A DNA stretch of 64,000 nucleotides from positions 31,442 through 95,441 of the forward strand of contig CAIKHO010000079.1 of the NCBI GenBank assembly GCA_903827245.1. The letters are read 5' to 3'. The position numbers and the translations under genes are program-made. The notes below the pieces were generated by a model, which saw only the letters and a list, made by a program, of their open reading frames with translations, was not told the origin of the DNA and searched no databases. Positions within the stretch are counted from its first letter, which is position 1. Every line of letters begins with the position of its first letter. Source of the DNA: an uncultured Opitutia bacterium (GTDB lineage Bacteria; Verrucomicrobiota; Verrucomicrobiia; Opitutales; Opitutaceae). Shown in pieces: positions 1 to 9,058 of this stretch.

Positions 1-1277
1 CGGTTGGCGATGCGGTCGGCGCCCATCCGGGTGCGGCAGAAAATCAGCACGCTCTTGAAGTCGGTCTGCTCCAGCAGCAGTTGCAGCAGCTCGAACTTCT
101 GCGTGGCCACGACCGGGTAAAACCCGTGCGACACCGTCACGGCCGGCGAGCGGTTGCGGCCGATCTCGACCTTGGCCGGGTCGCGCAGCGCCCAGGCGGC
201 GAGCTGCTCGATTTCCGCGGGCAGCGTCGCGGTGAAAAACAGCGTCTGCCGCGCCTTCGGGCACTTGGCCACGATGCGCTTCACATCCGGCAGGAAACCC
301 ATGTCGAGCATCCGGTCCACCTCGTCCAGCACGAGGATGTCGATCTTCTCCAGCGAGCAGTTGCGCTGCTCCAGGTGGTCGAGCAGGCGGCCGGGCGTGG
401 CGGCGAGGATGTCCATGCCGCGCTTGAGGTCCTCCAGCTGCTTGCCGTAGCCGACGCCGCCATAGACGATCGTCACGCGCAGGTCGGTGAACTTGGCGAA
501 TTTCTGGAACGCCTCCTCGACCTGCAGCGCGAGTTCACGCGTGGGCTCGAGGATGAGGCAGCGCAGTTCGCCGTGGCCGGACAGGCGCTGGATGATTGGC
601 AGCGCGAACGCCGCGGTCTTGCCCGTGCCGGTCTGGGCGGAACCGATCAGGTCGCGCCCCGCGAGGATCAATGGGATTGCCTGCGCCTGGATCGGCGTCG
701 GCTCGACATAGCCCATCTCCTGCACGCCAAACGCCAGGGCGTCCGAGAGGCCGAGCTTGGTAAACGCCGTGTCCATCTTCGGCACGTCGACCGGCACCAC
801 CGGTTTCACCGGGTCGCGGCGCGGATGGTCGTAGGTCTTGTCGATCACCGGACGCTCGCGTTTGCCCCCTTGGGCAGAATCGAAGGGCGCAGCACCCGGG
901 CCGCTCCGGCCGCCGCCGCCCGAGCGCGAGTGCAGGCCGCGCCCGCCGCCCGAACGCGGGCCATCATGCCTGCCCTGTGCAGAGTCGGCGGACCGCCCTT
1001 GGGCGGACGCGGAGGGCCGGCCCTGAGCGGAGTCGGAGGGCTCGTCCCGCGGATCGCGGGGCTGGCCGCGGTACTTGTCGCCATGGGATCCTCCACCGGT
1101 GCCGCGTCCACGCCGGCCACGGGAGGAATCAGGGGAGTCGTGGCGGGCCTCGCCCCGGTGAGACGAGGCGTGCGGCTTCGCGTGGGAGGCAGGTTTGCCG
1201 GCCTCGGCGTGGGCGGACTTGGTGGGGCGCGAAGGCGAAATGGTAGCGCGCAGCTTCGCCAGGAATTTCTTCAGCAT
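1..1277 (-). CDS. DEAD-box RNA helicase, RhlE-like (3' end outside window)
   Basis: ATP-dependent RNA helicase, probably acting in ribosome assembly or RNA turnover in the cytoplasm. Reading leftwards from an ATG at 1277, the frame gives a basic, low-complexity N-terminal tail of about 140 residues, then the helicase core: Q-motif region, motif I AQTGTGKT, PTRELA, TPGR, motif II DEVD (in VLDEVDRMLDMGF, the RhlE-type context) and motif III as TAT rather than SAT. The frame is still open at position 1, so the second RecA domain is cut by the window edge. The tail carries three near-tandem 8-residue units beginning SAQGR (about 972-1043) and a fourth DSAQG further in (about 870). The start is uncertain because no clear Shine-Dalgarno sequence precedes 1277. 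Confidence 0.85.
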   Translation of the reverse strand, partial: MLKKFLAKLRATISPSRPTKSAHAEAGKPASHAKPHASSHRGEARHDSPDSSRGRRGRGTGGGSHGDKYRGQPRDPRDEPSDSAQGRPSASAQGRSADSAQGRHDGPRSGGGRGLHSRSGGGGRSGPGAAPFDSAQGGKRERPVIDKTYDHPRRDPVKPVVPVDVPKMDTAFTKLGLSDALAFGVQEMGYVEPTPIQAQAIPLILAGRDLIGSAQTGTGKTAAFALPIIQRLSGHGELRCLILEPTRELALQVEEAFQKFAKFTDLRVTIVYGGVGYGKQLEDLKRGMDILAATPGRLLDHLEQRNCSLEKIDILVLDEVDRMLDMGFLPDVKRIVAKCPKARQTLFFTATLPAEIEQLAAWALRDPAKVEIGRNRSPAVTVSHGFYPVVATQKFELLQLLLEQTDFKSVLIFCRTRMGADRIAN

Positions 1278-1368
1278 GACAGGTGTTTAAAGGAGGTACG
1301 ATTTCGCCTTTTGACCGCCTTTGCAACCCCCGAACTGGCATCGGCGCCAAAACCGGGTAAGGTCGGTC

Positions 1369-2142
1369 ATGCTCGAACTCCGCCACCTTCAATTGCGCGT
1401 GGGCGACTTGGCCCGCAGCGTCGATTTTTATGCCCGCCAGCTTGGCTTTGTCTTGGTTCGGGAAAATCCCGGCCGGGCCGAACTCGCCGTGGAATCCGGC
1501 GGTCCTGTGCTCCTCACCCTCGTCGAGGACCACACCGCCCCGCCCGCCCCGGCGGATGCCGCCGGCCTCTTTCATGGCGCGTTGCTGCTGCACGGCCGGG
1601 CCGCGCTCGGGAGCTGGCTGCGGCGCGCCGCCGACGCCGGGGTTCAGTTCGACGGGTTCTCCGACCATGGCGTGAGCGAGGCGATCTACTTCACCGATCC
1701 CGATGGCAACGGCCTGGAGTTCTACGCCGACCGTCCGCCCGAAACCTGGCCGCGACGCGACGGCGAACTCGCGATGTCCACGCTGCCGCTCGATCTGCCC
1801 GGCCTGCTCGCCGCCGGCGCCAAGGCTTCGCCCGCTCCACCGCTGGCGGGCGCCCGCTGGGGTCATCTCCACTTGCGGGTCACCGATCTCGAGCGCAGCG
1901 ACGCCTTTTATCGGTCCGCGCTCGGCGTGAACGTCACGCAGCGTTCCTATCCCGGCGCGCGTTTCCTCGCCGCCGACGGCTACCACCACCACCTCGGGCT
2001 CAATACGTGGGGCCGACCGCGGCAGCCCCGCCCGGCCTCGGCCCTCGGGCTGGCCGAGGCGACCTTCGCGCGCCACGGCCTCACCGCGGAGCAACGCGTG
2101 AATGATCCCGACGGTATTTCCCTGAGACTGGTGGCCGTGTGA
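1369..2142 (+). CDS. Two-domain VOC (glyoxalase/extradiol dioxygenase) protein, CatE-like
   Basis: Vicinal-oxygen-chelate protein of about 257 residues with two VOC modules. The first ends in YFTDPDGNGLEFYADRP, and the second carries HLHLRVTDLE and the string DGYHHHLGLNTWG. The latter combination is typical of CatE/YfiE-type catechol-2,3-dioxygenases, which use a metal held by His and Glu. The start is placed at the ATG at 1369, directly before LELRHLQLRVGDL; the open frame extends further upstream but that part lacks family similarity. It stands alone and divergent from the helicase, so its substrate cannot be read from context; a glyoxalase-like or other ring-cleavage role is also possible. 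Confidence 0.75.
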   Translation: MLELRHLQLRVGDLARSVDFYARQLGFVLVRENPGRAELAVESGGPVLLTLVEDHTAPPAPADAAGLFHGALLLHGRAALGSWLRRAADAGVQFDGFSDHGVSEAIYFTDPDGNGLEFYADRPPETWPRRDGELAMSTLPLDLPGLLAAGAKASPAPPLAGARWGHLHLRVTDLERSDAFYRSALGVNVTQRSYPGARFLAADGYHHHLGLNTWGRPRQPRPASALGLAEATFARHGLTAEQRVNDPDGISLRLVAV

Positions 2143-2262
2143 AGGTCTTCCCCTTTGCGGCCCGTCCGTCCTTGGACCGTCCGAGTCCTGAAGAACAAGC
2201 GTCCCGGTCCGGCGCCTTAGCGCTTGGCTTGCCCGTCCGCACCCCGCAAACTTTACCCGCGC

Positions 2263-3696
2263 ATGAATAATGAGATCCGCTGGTTCGCCCGCCTCGGCAT
2301 CGACCAGGCCCTTTTCAACCGCGCGCAAATCCTCCAGTTCCGCTCCGCCCTCGGTGATGGCACCGGCCTGGCCGATTTTGCGCAGGCCTTGATTGACCAG
2401 GACATCGTCAAGGACGTCGATACCCTCGAAAAACTGGCCAACCTCGCGGTCGCCAAGGCCAAGGCCGGGCCGCCCGCAAGCGATCCGTTCGATGCGGCCG
2501 AGGAAGAGCCCGAGCCGGCGCCCGCACCCGCCCCGCCGGGCAAAACGCAGGAGGCCGCCAAGAGTGCCCCGGCGGTGGTAGGCCCCGCCCCGAAGTTTGC
2601 CTTCGAAACGATCGGCACGATGGACGATGCGACGCTCGACACCGGCCTGCGCGAGCTGTTGAAGGCCACCGGACGCTTCGGCGCCAGCGACCTTCACCTC
2701 TCGACCGGCACCCGCCCGTTCATCCGCAAGGATCGCGAAATTTCCTTCATCTCCGATTACGCGCTCAAGCCCGAGGATGCCCTGCGTCTCAACACCGCCC
2801 TGTTGTCCGAGGGACAGAAAAAATCCTATCTGGAGCACAAGGACTTTGACTACGCCCTGGCGCTCAGCGCCACCGACCGCTACCGCGTCAACCTGATGTT
2901 TCACAAGAACGGCGCCGCCGGCGCCTACCGCCTCGTCCCCGAGAAGGTGCGCACGATGGCCGACCTCGGCTACACCGCCCACCTCGAGACGATCAAGAAG
3001 CTTCTCTCCTACCACAACGGCCTCATCCTCATCACCGGCCCCGTCGGCTCCGGCAAGACCACCACCCTCGCGTCGATGGTCGCCTATCTCAACGAGACCC
3101 GCACCGACCACATCATCACCGTCGAGGACCCCATCGAGGTCGTGCAGCCCGCGAAGGGCTGCAATGTCACCCAGCGCGAGGTCGGCCCGCACACGAAGTC
3201 GTTCGCCTCCGCGCTCAAGGGCGCCCTCCGCGAGGACCCGGACATCATCGTCATCGGCGAACTGCGCGACCTCGAGACGATCGAGATGGCCGTGAGCGCC
3301 AGCGAGACCGGCCACCTCGTCATCGGCACCATGCACACGAGCGACGCCGCCACCACGCTCAACCGCATGCTCGATGTGTTTCCACCCGCGCAGCAGACCC
3401 AGATCCGCGCCAGCGTGGCCGAGAGCCTGCGCGGCGTCATCTGCCAGCGCCTGCTCCCCGCGGCCAAGGGCGGCCTCGTGCTCGCCTGCGAGATCCTCGT
3501 CAACAACACCGCCATCGCGGCCCTGATCCGTGAGGGCAAGACCACCGGTCTGCGCAACACCATGGAAACCGGCGTGAAGGAGGGCATGTGCCTGATGGAC
3601 AACGTCGTCTTCCAGCTCCACCGGGAGGGCAAGATCGCCTCCGGCACCGCCCTCGCCAATATCACCAACCGCGTCCTGCGCGCGAAGATCACCTGA
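2263..3696 (+). CDS. PilT-family ATPase with long N-terminal extension
   Basis: Hexameric type IV pilus retraction-type motor ATPase, about 477 residues. The first 130 residues are an extra domain ending in a Glu/Pro/Ala-rich linker. The PilT core follows, with the SDLHLSTGTRPFIR start, Walker A GPVGSGKTTT, Asp box, Walker B DPDIIVIGELRD, His box GTMHTSDAATTL and an AIxxLIREGK segment close to PilT's AIRNLIRE signature. ATG 2263 was chosen because the reading frame upstream has no recognisable content. It lies one base before the next pilT, so the two form an operon. PilT/PilU-like pairs are known to retract pili together; which partner is which is not decidable here. Confidence 0.85.
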   Translation: MNNEIRWFARLGIDQALFNRAQILQFRSALGDGTGLADFAQALIDQDIVKDVDTLEKLANLAVAKAKAGPPASDPFDAAEEEPEPAPAPAPPGKTQEAAKSAPAVVGPAPKFAFETIGTMDDATLDTGLRELLKATGRFGASDLHLSTGTRPFIRKDREISFISDYALKPEDALRLNTALLSEGQKKSYLEHKDFDYALALSATDRYRVNLMFHKNGAAGAYRLVPEKVRTMADLGYTAHLETIKKLLSYHNGLILITGPVGSGKTTTLASMVAYLNETRTDHIITVEDPIEVVQPAKGCNVTQREVGPHTKSFASALKGALREDPDIIVIGELRDLETIEMAVSASETGHLVIGTMHTSDAATTLNRMLDVFPPAQQTQIRASVAESLRGVICQRLLPAAKGGLVLACEILVNNTAIAALIREGKTTGLRNTMETGVKEGMCLMDNVVFQLHREGKIASGTALANITNRVLRAKIT

Positions 3697-3697
3697 C

Positions 3698-4774
3698 ATG
3701 GCCGCCATCGACGCCCTCCTCCGCACCATGCTCGAAAAGGGCGGGTCCGACCTGCACCTCACGGTTGGCCTGCCGCCCAAGATCCGCGCCTCAGGTGCCC
3801 TTCAGCCGCTGACCCCCGATCCCATCGATGCCGCCACCATGGCCAATCTGCTCAAGGAGATCGTCCCCGAGCGGCGCTGGAAGGAATACCTCGAGCGCAA
3901 GGACCTCGACCTCGCGCACGAGATCCCCGGCGTCGCGCGCTTCCGCGGCAACTACCTCTATAATCACTGGGGCCAGGCCGCCGTCTTCCGCCAGATTCCC
4001 GCCAAGATCCTGTCGTTCGACGAGCTCAAGCTCCCCGAGGCGCTGAAGAAGCTCTGCCACCTCAACGAAGGCCTCGTCGTCGTCACCGGCCCCACCGGCT
4101 CCGGCAAGTCGACCACGCTCGCCGCGATGATCGACTACATCAACACGAACCTCTGCAAGCACATCATCACGATCGAGGACCCGATCGAGTTCGTGCACCC
4201 GGTGAAGAAGAGCGTGATCGTCCACCGCGAGGTCGGCGAACACACCGAGTCCTTCGCCGCCGCGCTCAAGGGCGCCATGCGCCACGACCCCGACATCCTG
4301 CTGGTCGGCGAAATGCGCGAGCTCGAGACCATCAAGCTCGCCCTCGGCTGCGCCTCCATGGGCATGCTCGTCTTCGGCACGCTCCACACCAACAACGCCC
4401 CGAAGACGATCGACCGCATCATCAACGCCTTCCCCTCCGACCAGCAGAACCAGGTGCGCGTCATGCTCGCCGGCTGCCTCGCCGGCGTCGTCGCCCAGCT
4501 CCTCTGCAAGCGCATCCCCAAGGGCCGCTGCGCGGTCCACGAGATCCTCCTCCAGCACGAGGCCCTGCCCAACACCATCCGCAGCGGCCAGATCGGCAAC
4601 ATCAAGTCCATCATCGAGAGCGGCGGCGGCGACGGCATGGTCACGATGGACACCAGCCTGATGAACCGCGTGAAGGACGGCACCATCGAGGCCAAGGAAG
4701 CCTACATGAAGGCCGCCAACAAGGCGACCTTCGCGCCGATGCTCAAGCCGGGCGACCTCGACGCGGGGCATTGA
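3698..4774 (+). CDS. pilT: Type IV pilus retraction ATPase PilT
   Basis: Cytoplasmic ATPase of 358 residues that depolymerises type IV pilin fibres for twitching motility. It has GSDLHLTVGLPPKIR at the N-terminus, Walker A GPTGSGKSTT, Walker B DPDILLVGEMRELET, His box GTLHTNNAPKTIDR and the C-terminal ALPNTIRSGQ segment equivalent to AIRNLIRE. The length matches canonical PilT. It starts 1 nt after the stop of the preceding, longer PilT paralogue, which implies translational coupling. No pilin or other pil gene is in the window. The gene is followed by a long pyrimidine/purine palindrome. Confidence 0.88.
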   Translation: MAAIDALLRTMLEKGGSDLHLTVGLPPKIRASGALQPLTPDPIDAATMANLLKEIVPERRWKEYLERKDLDLAHEIPGVARFRGNYLYNHWGQAAVFRQIPAKILSFDELKLPEALKKLCHLNEGLVVVTGPTGSGKSTTLAAMIDYINTNLCKHIITIEDPIEFVHPVKKSVIVHREVGEHTESFAAALKGAMRHDPDILLVGEMRELETIKLALGCASMGMLVFGTLHTNNAPKTIDRIINAFPSDQQNQVRVMLAGCLAGVVAQLLCKRIPKGRCAVHEILLQHEALPNTIRSGQIGNIKSIIESGGGDGMVTMDTSLMNRVKDGTIEAKEAYMKAANKATFAPMLKPGDLDAGH

Positions 4775-4791
4775 GCCGGCCCGCCAGTCCT

Positions 4792-4880
4792 GATCTTTCT
4801 CTTTCCTCTTTATCTTCATCCTTCTCCCGGACTGGGGCTCGAACCGTCCTGACGAAAGAGAAAGAGGAAAGAGAAAGATT
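4792..4880. repeat. Long inverted repeat, family F
   Basis: Left arm rich in CTTTCTCTTTCCTCTTT and right arm its complement (AAAGAGGAAAGAGAAAG), separated by about 40 bases, between convergent pilT and rhomboid genes. It resembles the copies at 5630, 9059, 18295 and 35258, which use GTTCTCGTTCTC-type arms. It could fold as a bidirectional terminator, but there is no U-run. Confidence 0.7.
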
Positions 4881-4881
4881 C

Positions 4882-5565
4882 CTAACGCCGCCGCACCCAG
4901 CCGGCGTCCTTCGCCCAGAGGACCAGACAGATGCCGGCGACAAACCCGCCCGCGTGCGCCCACCAGGCTACCCCGCCGGCCGCGTTCGTTCCGCTGAGCA
5001 GCGCGCCCACGCCGTTGTAGGCCTGCAGCACGAACCAGAGCACCAGGAACAAGACGGCCGGCACGGGCACGAGCGGCACGACCCACGGCACGAGCGCGAC
5101 CACCCACGCCGTCGGGAATAGCACCAGGTACGCCCCGAGCACCCCCGAGATTGCGCCGCTCGCCCCGACCATCGGCAGCACCGAGCCGGGCTCGACGGCG
5201 ATCTGTAGCGCCGCCGCCGCCAGTCCGGCCGCGACGTAGAAAAACAGGAAAGTGAACGACCCGAGCCGGTCCTCGACGTTGCCGCCGAAGATCCAGAGGA
5301 ACCACAGGTTGCCCAGCACGTGCGCGAGGCCGCCGTGCAGGAACATGTGCGTCAGCAGCGTGAGCCACTGCTGCTCGTCCGCGTAATGCGCAACCAGCCG
5401 GCCGGGCACCAGCGCGTACTGCGACAGGAACGATTCCAGCACCCGGCCGCCACCGGTCAGCGACAGCCACACTTCCCAGCCAAAGACGGCCAGGTTCGCC
5501 ATGACCAGGAGGCCGGTCATCACCGGCGCGCGCCGCTGGCGGGCGGTGTCGTGGAGTGGGATCAT
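4882..5565 (-). CDS. Rhomboid-family intramembrane serine protease
   Basis: Polytopic inner-membrane protease of about 227 residues that cleaves transmembrane substrates within the bilayer. Expected marks are present: HVLGN (His82/Asn86) in the second helix, GASGAISG with catalytic Ser136 in the fourth helix, and HAGGF with catalytic His204 in the sixth. About six hydrophobic segments can be seen. ATG at 5565 gives MIPLHDTARQRR directly before the first helix; the frame runs further upstream but only through a palindromic repeat, so the longer start is rejected. No substrate is evident among its neighbours. Confidence 0.9.
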   Translation of the reverse strand: MIPLHDTARQRRAPVMTGLLVMANLAVFGWEVWLSLTGGGRVLESFLSQYALVPGRLVAHYADEQQWLTLLTHMFLHGGLAHVLGNLWFLWIFGGNVEDRLGSFTFLFFYVAAGLAAAALQIAVEPGSVLPMVGASGAISGVLGAYLVLFPTAWVVALVPWVVPLVPVPAVLFLVLWFVLQAYNGVGALLSGTNAAGGVAWWAHAGGFVAGICLVLWAKDAGWVRRR

Positions 5566-5629
5566 GCGCGGTAGAAAATCGCCAAATCGCCGTCTGCCAA
5601 ATCCCAAAGCGCCCGGGCATACCCGCGGG

Positions 5630-5717
5630 AAATCGTTCTTCGTTCTCGTTCTCAACACTCCGTGCAAAATGGTTGGGTCCGGCCCGCACCATCGAACGAG
5701 AACGGGAACGAGCAACG
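5630..5717. repeat. Long inverted repeat, family F
   Basis: Arms of the type ATCGTTCTTCGTTCTCG and its complement (CGAACGAGAACGGGAACGAG) flank a loop of about 40 bases, in the divergent spacer between the rhomboid gene and the ATP-grasp fusion gene. Confidence 0.75.
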
Positions 5718-5787
5718 GTAAGCGGGCCGAAATGCTAAGGCGCGCTTGCACGACCGCTCCGCTCCCGTCTCACTTTTCTCCCTGCCG

Positions 5788-8265
5788 ATGCCCGCCGCCG
5801 CCCGCCAACTTCCCCCCACCTCCGCGCCCCAGCAGCGCGCTTGGCGCCAGCGTCTCCGGTCGGTCATCCGCGATGCCGGGTTCACCGAGCCTTCCTCCCG
5901 TGACGCCCAGCCGCTCCGTGACGATGGTCCATTCTGGGAACTCGAGCCCACTCCCCTCGTCATTGGCGATGCCGAGTGGTCGCTGCTCTCCGCCGGGCTC
6001 CGCCAGCGCGCGCGTTTCGTCAATGCCCTGCTCGTCGACCTCTACGACCGTCAGGAAGTCCTGAAGCAGGGCCTCGTCCCGCCCGATGTCATTCTCGGCG
6101 ACCCCTACTATCGCCGCCCCTGCCTGCGGCTCGAGCCGGGCCGCGACCTGCCCGCGACCCTCCTGCGCTTCGACCTCATGAAATCCGCCGCGGGCTGGCA
6201 CATCGCCCAGACGCGCGCCAACACGCCGGTCGGCCTCAGCTATGCGGTGCAAAACCGCCGGTTCATGACCCAGGAGGCCGCCGAGCTCTACCGCCGGCTG
6301 CCGGACTACCACAGCATCATCAATTTTCCGCTCCAGCTCCTCGACACGCTCCGCCGGCTGGCGCCGCGCGGCACCGACACGCCCGCCATCGTGATGCTGA
6401 CCGCCGGGCCCCACGATCCCTTCTACACGGAGCACAGCTTCCTCGCCCGCAAGATGGGCCTGTCGCTCGCGCGCGGCGACGACCTTCTGGTCCTGGACAA
6501 CCGCGTCTACTTCAAGACCATCGCCGGCCTCGAGCGCGTCGATGTAATCTACCGCCGCCTCAACGACGCCCATATCGACCCGGTCGTCTTCGATACCGAC
6601 CGCGAGACCGCGGGCGTGCCCGGCCTGCTCCAGTGCATCCGCGCCGGCAACGTGACCGTCGCGAACGCCATCGGCGCCGGCGTGGCCGAGAGCCGGGCCC
6701 TCGACGCGTGGCTGCCTCGCCTCATGCGTTTCTACCTCGGCGAGAAACCGCTGCTGCCCTCGCTCCCCACCTACACCTGCGGCGACAACGACCAGCTGGA
6801 TTTCATCCTCGATCACCGCAGCGGCCTCCGCATCCGTCCCGCGCACGATCCCCGGCTTGGCGATCCGCGCCTGCACCGCCCGGCGCCGGTCCTGCTCGAC
6901 GAGCACGGCCTCGCCAAGGAGGTCCGCGAAAATCCCTTCGCCTACGTCGCCCAGACCATGGTGCCGTCGCTGCCCATCGATCCGGCTGTCAGGAACTCTC
7001 CTCCCTTTCAGCTCAGCGCCTTCGTCCTCGGCCAGGGCCGCGAGTTCTTTGTGCTGCCCGGCGGGCTCGTCCACCTCGGCGCCGGGCCCCCGCCCGTGGA
7101 CCGCGTGGGCGCGACCGCCGATGCGCTTGTGCTCCGCGGCGACGACGCCACCACCTGCGAATTCCCGCCCGAGACCGCCGAGGCGGATGAACCCGCGCCC
7201 CACGCGCTGCGCCACACCCTCGGTTCGCGCACGGCCGAGACACTCTTCTGGCTCGGCCGGTACGTCGAGCGCGCCGAGACCACCGCGCGGATGCTGACGA
7301 TCATCGACGACGTTGCCCTCGAGGAAATCCCCGCGCGCGAGCGCCGCCGCTGGACCCCGCTCTGGCAGGGCCTGCTCGAGGCCACGGGCAACTCCAGCCG
7401 GCGCATTACCACCCGCGAGCGCCCCGAGGCCGCGCTCGCCGGCGACCTCACCTGGCGCATGACGCTCGACTCGCGGCACGCCAGCTCGATCTATTCCTCC
7501 GTGGAGAGCGCCATTTTCAACGCGCGCAAGCTCCGCGACTACGTGAGCCCGGAGGCCTGGACCGTGCTGCACGGGCTGCTCGAGCGCCTCGAGGCCCTGC
7601 GCCGGCACGGCGAAAGGGTGAAGCCGCCGAATGCCCGCGCGCAGACCGCGGCGGCCGTCACCGCCGTCCTCGAGGACGTGAATGCGTTCCTCGCCACCGC
7701 CGAGCGCACCATGCTCCACGACTCCGGCTGGCATTTCCTACGCATCGGCCTGCACCTCGAGCGCGCGATCATGACCTGCGGCGCGCTCCGGCATGTGCTC
7801 GCGTCCACCGCCGGTCCCGCCCCCGATCCCCGCGCCGCGCGCGACAACCCCGAGCTGTCGGCGCTGCTGCGCATGCTCGGTTCGCAGGATGCCTACCGCC
7901 GCCTCTACCAGACGCGCAGCCGGCCCCGCCATGTCGCGGATTTTTTCCTGCGGCAGCCCGCCGCGCCGCGCAGCCTGTTCCACAATCTCACCCGCATCGC
8001 GGAGGCCCTGCATGCCATCGATGCCGCGCCGGACGAGGCCGCCCCGGTCGAGGCCGCCATCGCCGGCCTTCTGCGCAAACTCCGCGAGCTCGACCCGGCG
8101 CACGACTTCAAGGCGGAACCCGGCGCAGCCAAGTCCCTCGGTGAATTCCTCTCCACCCTGCTGCGCGACCTGGGATCGTTCCATCCGCTGCTGAGCGATC
8201 ACTACTTCAGCCATCAGGCCCGCGTGACCGGAAACACCGCCGAGCCCAAGCTGGCGTCGGCCTGA
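5788..8265 (+). CDS. Circularly permuted ATP-grasp / alpha-E domain fusion protein
   Basis: About 825 residues. The first ~480 form a circularly permuted type-2 ATP-grasp domain (COG2308): YYRRPCLRLEPG, NTPVGLSYAVQNRR, the KTIAGLERVDVIYRRL stretch and GAGVAESRALDAWLPRL are recognisable. Residues ~490 to 800 are an alpha-E domain (COG2307), beginning RTAETLFWLGRYVERAE. The two domains are usually separate adjacent genes, often with a transglutaminase-like protease, and are thought to make or modify a peptide; here they are one chain and no transglutaminase is near. ATG 5788 was preferred over an upstream TTG at 5746. The biochemical product is unknown. Confidence 0.85.
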   Translation: MPAAARQLPPTSAPQQRAWRQRLRSVIRDAGFTEPSSRDAQPLRDDGPFWELEPTPLVIGDAEWSLLSAGLRQRARFVNALLVDLYDRQEVLKQGLVPPDVILGDPYYRRPCLRLEPGRDLPATLLRFDLMKSAAGWHIAQTRANTPVGLSYAVQNRRFMTQEAAELYRRLPDYHSIINFPLQLLDTLRRLAPRGTDTPAIVMLTAGPHDPFYTEHSFLARKMGLSLARGDDLLVLDNRVYFKTIAGLERVDVIYRRLNDAHIDPVVFDTDRETAGVPGLLQCIRAGNVTVANAIGAGVAESRALDAWLPRLMRFYLGEKPLLPSLPTYTCGDNDQLDFILDHRSGLRIRPAHDPRLGDPRLHRPAPVLLDEHGLAKEVRENPFAYVAQTMVPSLPIDPAVRNSPPFQLSAFVLGQGREFFVLPGGLVHLGAGPPPVDRVGATADALVLRGDDATTCEFPPETAEADEPAPHALRHTLGSRTAETLFWLGRYVERAETTARMLTIIDDVALEEIPARERRRWTPLWQGLLEATGNSSRRITTRERPEAALAGDLTWRMTLDSRHASSIYSSVESAIFNARKLRDYVSPEAWTVLHGLLERLEALRRHGERVKPPNARAQTAAAVTAVLEDVNAFLATAERTMLHDSGWHFLRIGLHLERAIMTCGALRHVLASTAGPAPDPRAARDNPELSALLRMLGSQDAYRRLYQTRSRPRHVADFFLRQPAAPRSLFHNLTRIAEALHAIDAAPDEAAPVEAAIAGLLRKLRELDPAHDFKAEPGAAKSLGEFLSTLLRDLGSFHPLLSDHYFSHQARVTGNTAEPKLASA

Positions 8266-8283
8266 AGGGGGCGAGGGGGAGCC

Positions 8284-8541
8284 GGGCAGTCGAGAGTCGA
8301 GAGCTCTGCCAGCAAGCCCCGGCCAACCCGAAGCGCACAGTCGCTTAGCCGGAACGATTCAATTGAACCGCAGCGATTGATGTAGCAGCCGAGGTAACGA
8401 GGCTGGGTTTGGCGACTCACCTCAAACCAGCCTCCTCACGTCGGCTGCTACGAGCGACTGCATGGTTACGGCTTAGGCCCGCTGTTTTCCAGCTCTCGAC
8501 TCTCCGCTCTGGACTCTCGACTGGCTGCTCTGGACTGCCCG
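8284..8541. repeat. Outer inverted repeat (family N) enclosing a family A element
   Basis: Outer arms are GGCAGTCGAGAGTCGAGAG-like on the left (8284-8311) and the complementary CTCTCGACTCTCC/CTGGACTGCC-like sequence on the right (about 8489-8541). A complete family A palindrome lies between them, so one palindrome is nested in another. The gap holds no gene. Confidence 0.7.
8346..8452 (+). repeat. Palindromic REP-like element, family A, copy 1
   Basis: Contains GTAGCAGCCGAGGTAACGAG on the left and the inverted form ending CGTCGGCTGCTAC on the right. It is preceded by TAGCCGGAACGATTCAA and ACCGCAGCGATTGAT. Copies 2 (13574-13682, opposite orientation) and 3 (20317-20423) share both the core and this flank. 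The GTAG head and CTAC tail are typical of REP/REPIN elements. Confidence 0.85.
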
Positions 8542-8549
8542 CGGCCCCC

Positions 8550-8978
8550 TCACGCATCCGGCTCATGCCGCTGCTCGGGCAGCACGCCACTGATGTGCCA
8601 GCCGTCAGCCTCACGGGTGAGCTGATACCGGTAATCCGCCGATTTGCCGCCCGCCCCGAAGACCCGTACCGGGAGCGTGGCGGTCTCGCCGTCATCCATC
8701 GGCAGGCCGGGCTCGTCGCGTTCATTGTGGGCAATGAAAGGATAACTGTGGGTCACCATCGCCGAGAATTCCTTGAGCGTGAAATGGGCCCGCAGCGGCC
8801 GGGCCGCGAAGGTGTAGGCCCGGGCGAAATCACCCGCCCGGAAGGCCGCCAGCTGCCCGTCCACCACGCCGACCAGCTCCTTGCGCACGTCCGCCTTGCT
8901 GTAATGCATCGCCTCGGCCTCGGCGGCCCGCCCACCGGGCGCGGCCAGCAGCAGGCAAAGGACGATCAGCGGGCGCAT
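8550..8978 (-). CDS. Exported DUF4864-like protein
   Basis: Small protein of about 142 residues with an N-terminal signal peptide (MRPLIVLCLLLAAPGGRAAEA). The mature part has VVDGQLAAFRAGDFARAYTF, MVTHSYPF and a final YRYQLTREADGWHISGV strand, the pattern of DUF4864, an NTF2-like fold of unknown role. ATG 8978 fits the signal peptide better than a GTG five codons upstream. It is convergent with the ATP-grasp fusion and is not clearly in an operon. Confidence 0.65.
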   Translation of the reverse strand: MRPLIVLCLLLAAPGGRAAEAEAMHYSKADVRKELVGVVDGQLAAFRAGDFARAYTFAARPLRAHFTLKEFSAMVTHSYPFIAHNERDEPGLPMDDGETATLPVRVFGAGGKSADYRYQLTREADGWHISGVLPEQRHEPDA

Positions 8979-9058
8979 GGAATCACCATGCACCAGCCAT
9001 CGCCCGGCGCAATCCCGCGCTCACATTCCGCCGCAGCCGGCATACAGCACCAGCCCGG

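Noticed and set aside
81..2105. 674-codon plus-strand frame over the helicase and VOC genes
   Set aside because: Arg/Ala-rich shadow of the true minus-strand helicase and of the VOC gene in another frame.
1129..3780. 883-codon open frame on the minus strand antisense to the PilT-type gene
   Set aside because: It opposes clear PilT and VOC proteins; its translation is low-complexity and matches the usual antisense frame of GC-rich genes.
3791..5692. 633-codon minus-strand frame across pilT and rhomboid
   Set aside because: Mixed shadow of pilT antisense and the rhomboid gene in a different frame, with no family motif.
5770..7734. 654-codon minus-strand frame over the ATP-grasp fusion
   Set aside because: Complement of a well-supported gene, with typical Gly/Ala/Glu/Val-rich antisense composition.
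8284..8541. CRISPR-type array from the repeated GAGAGTCGAGAG words
   Set aside because: Words are inverted rather than regularly spaced direct repeats, and no cas genes are present.
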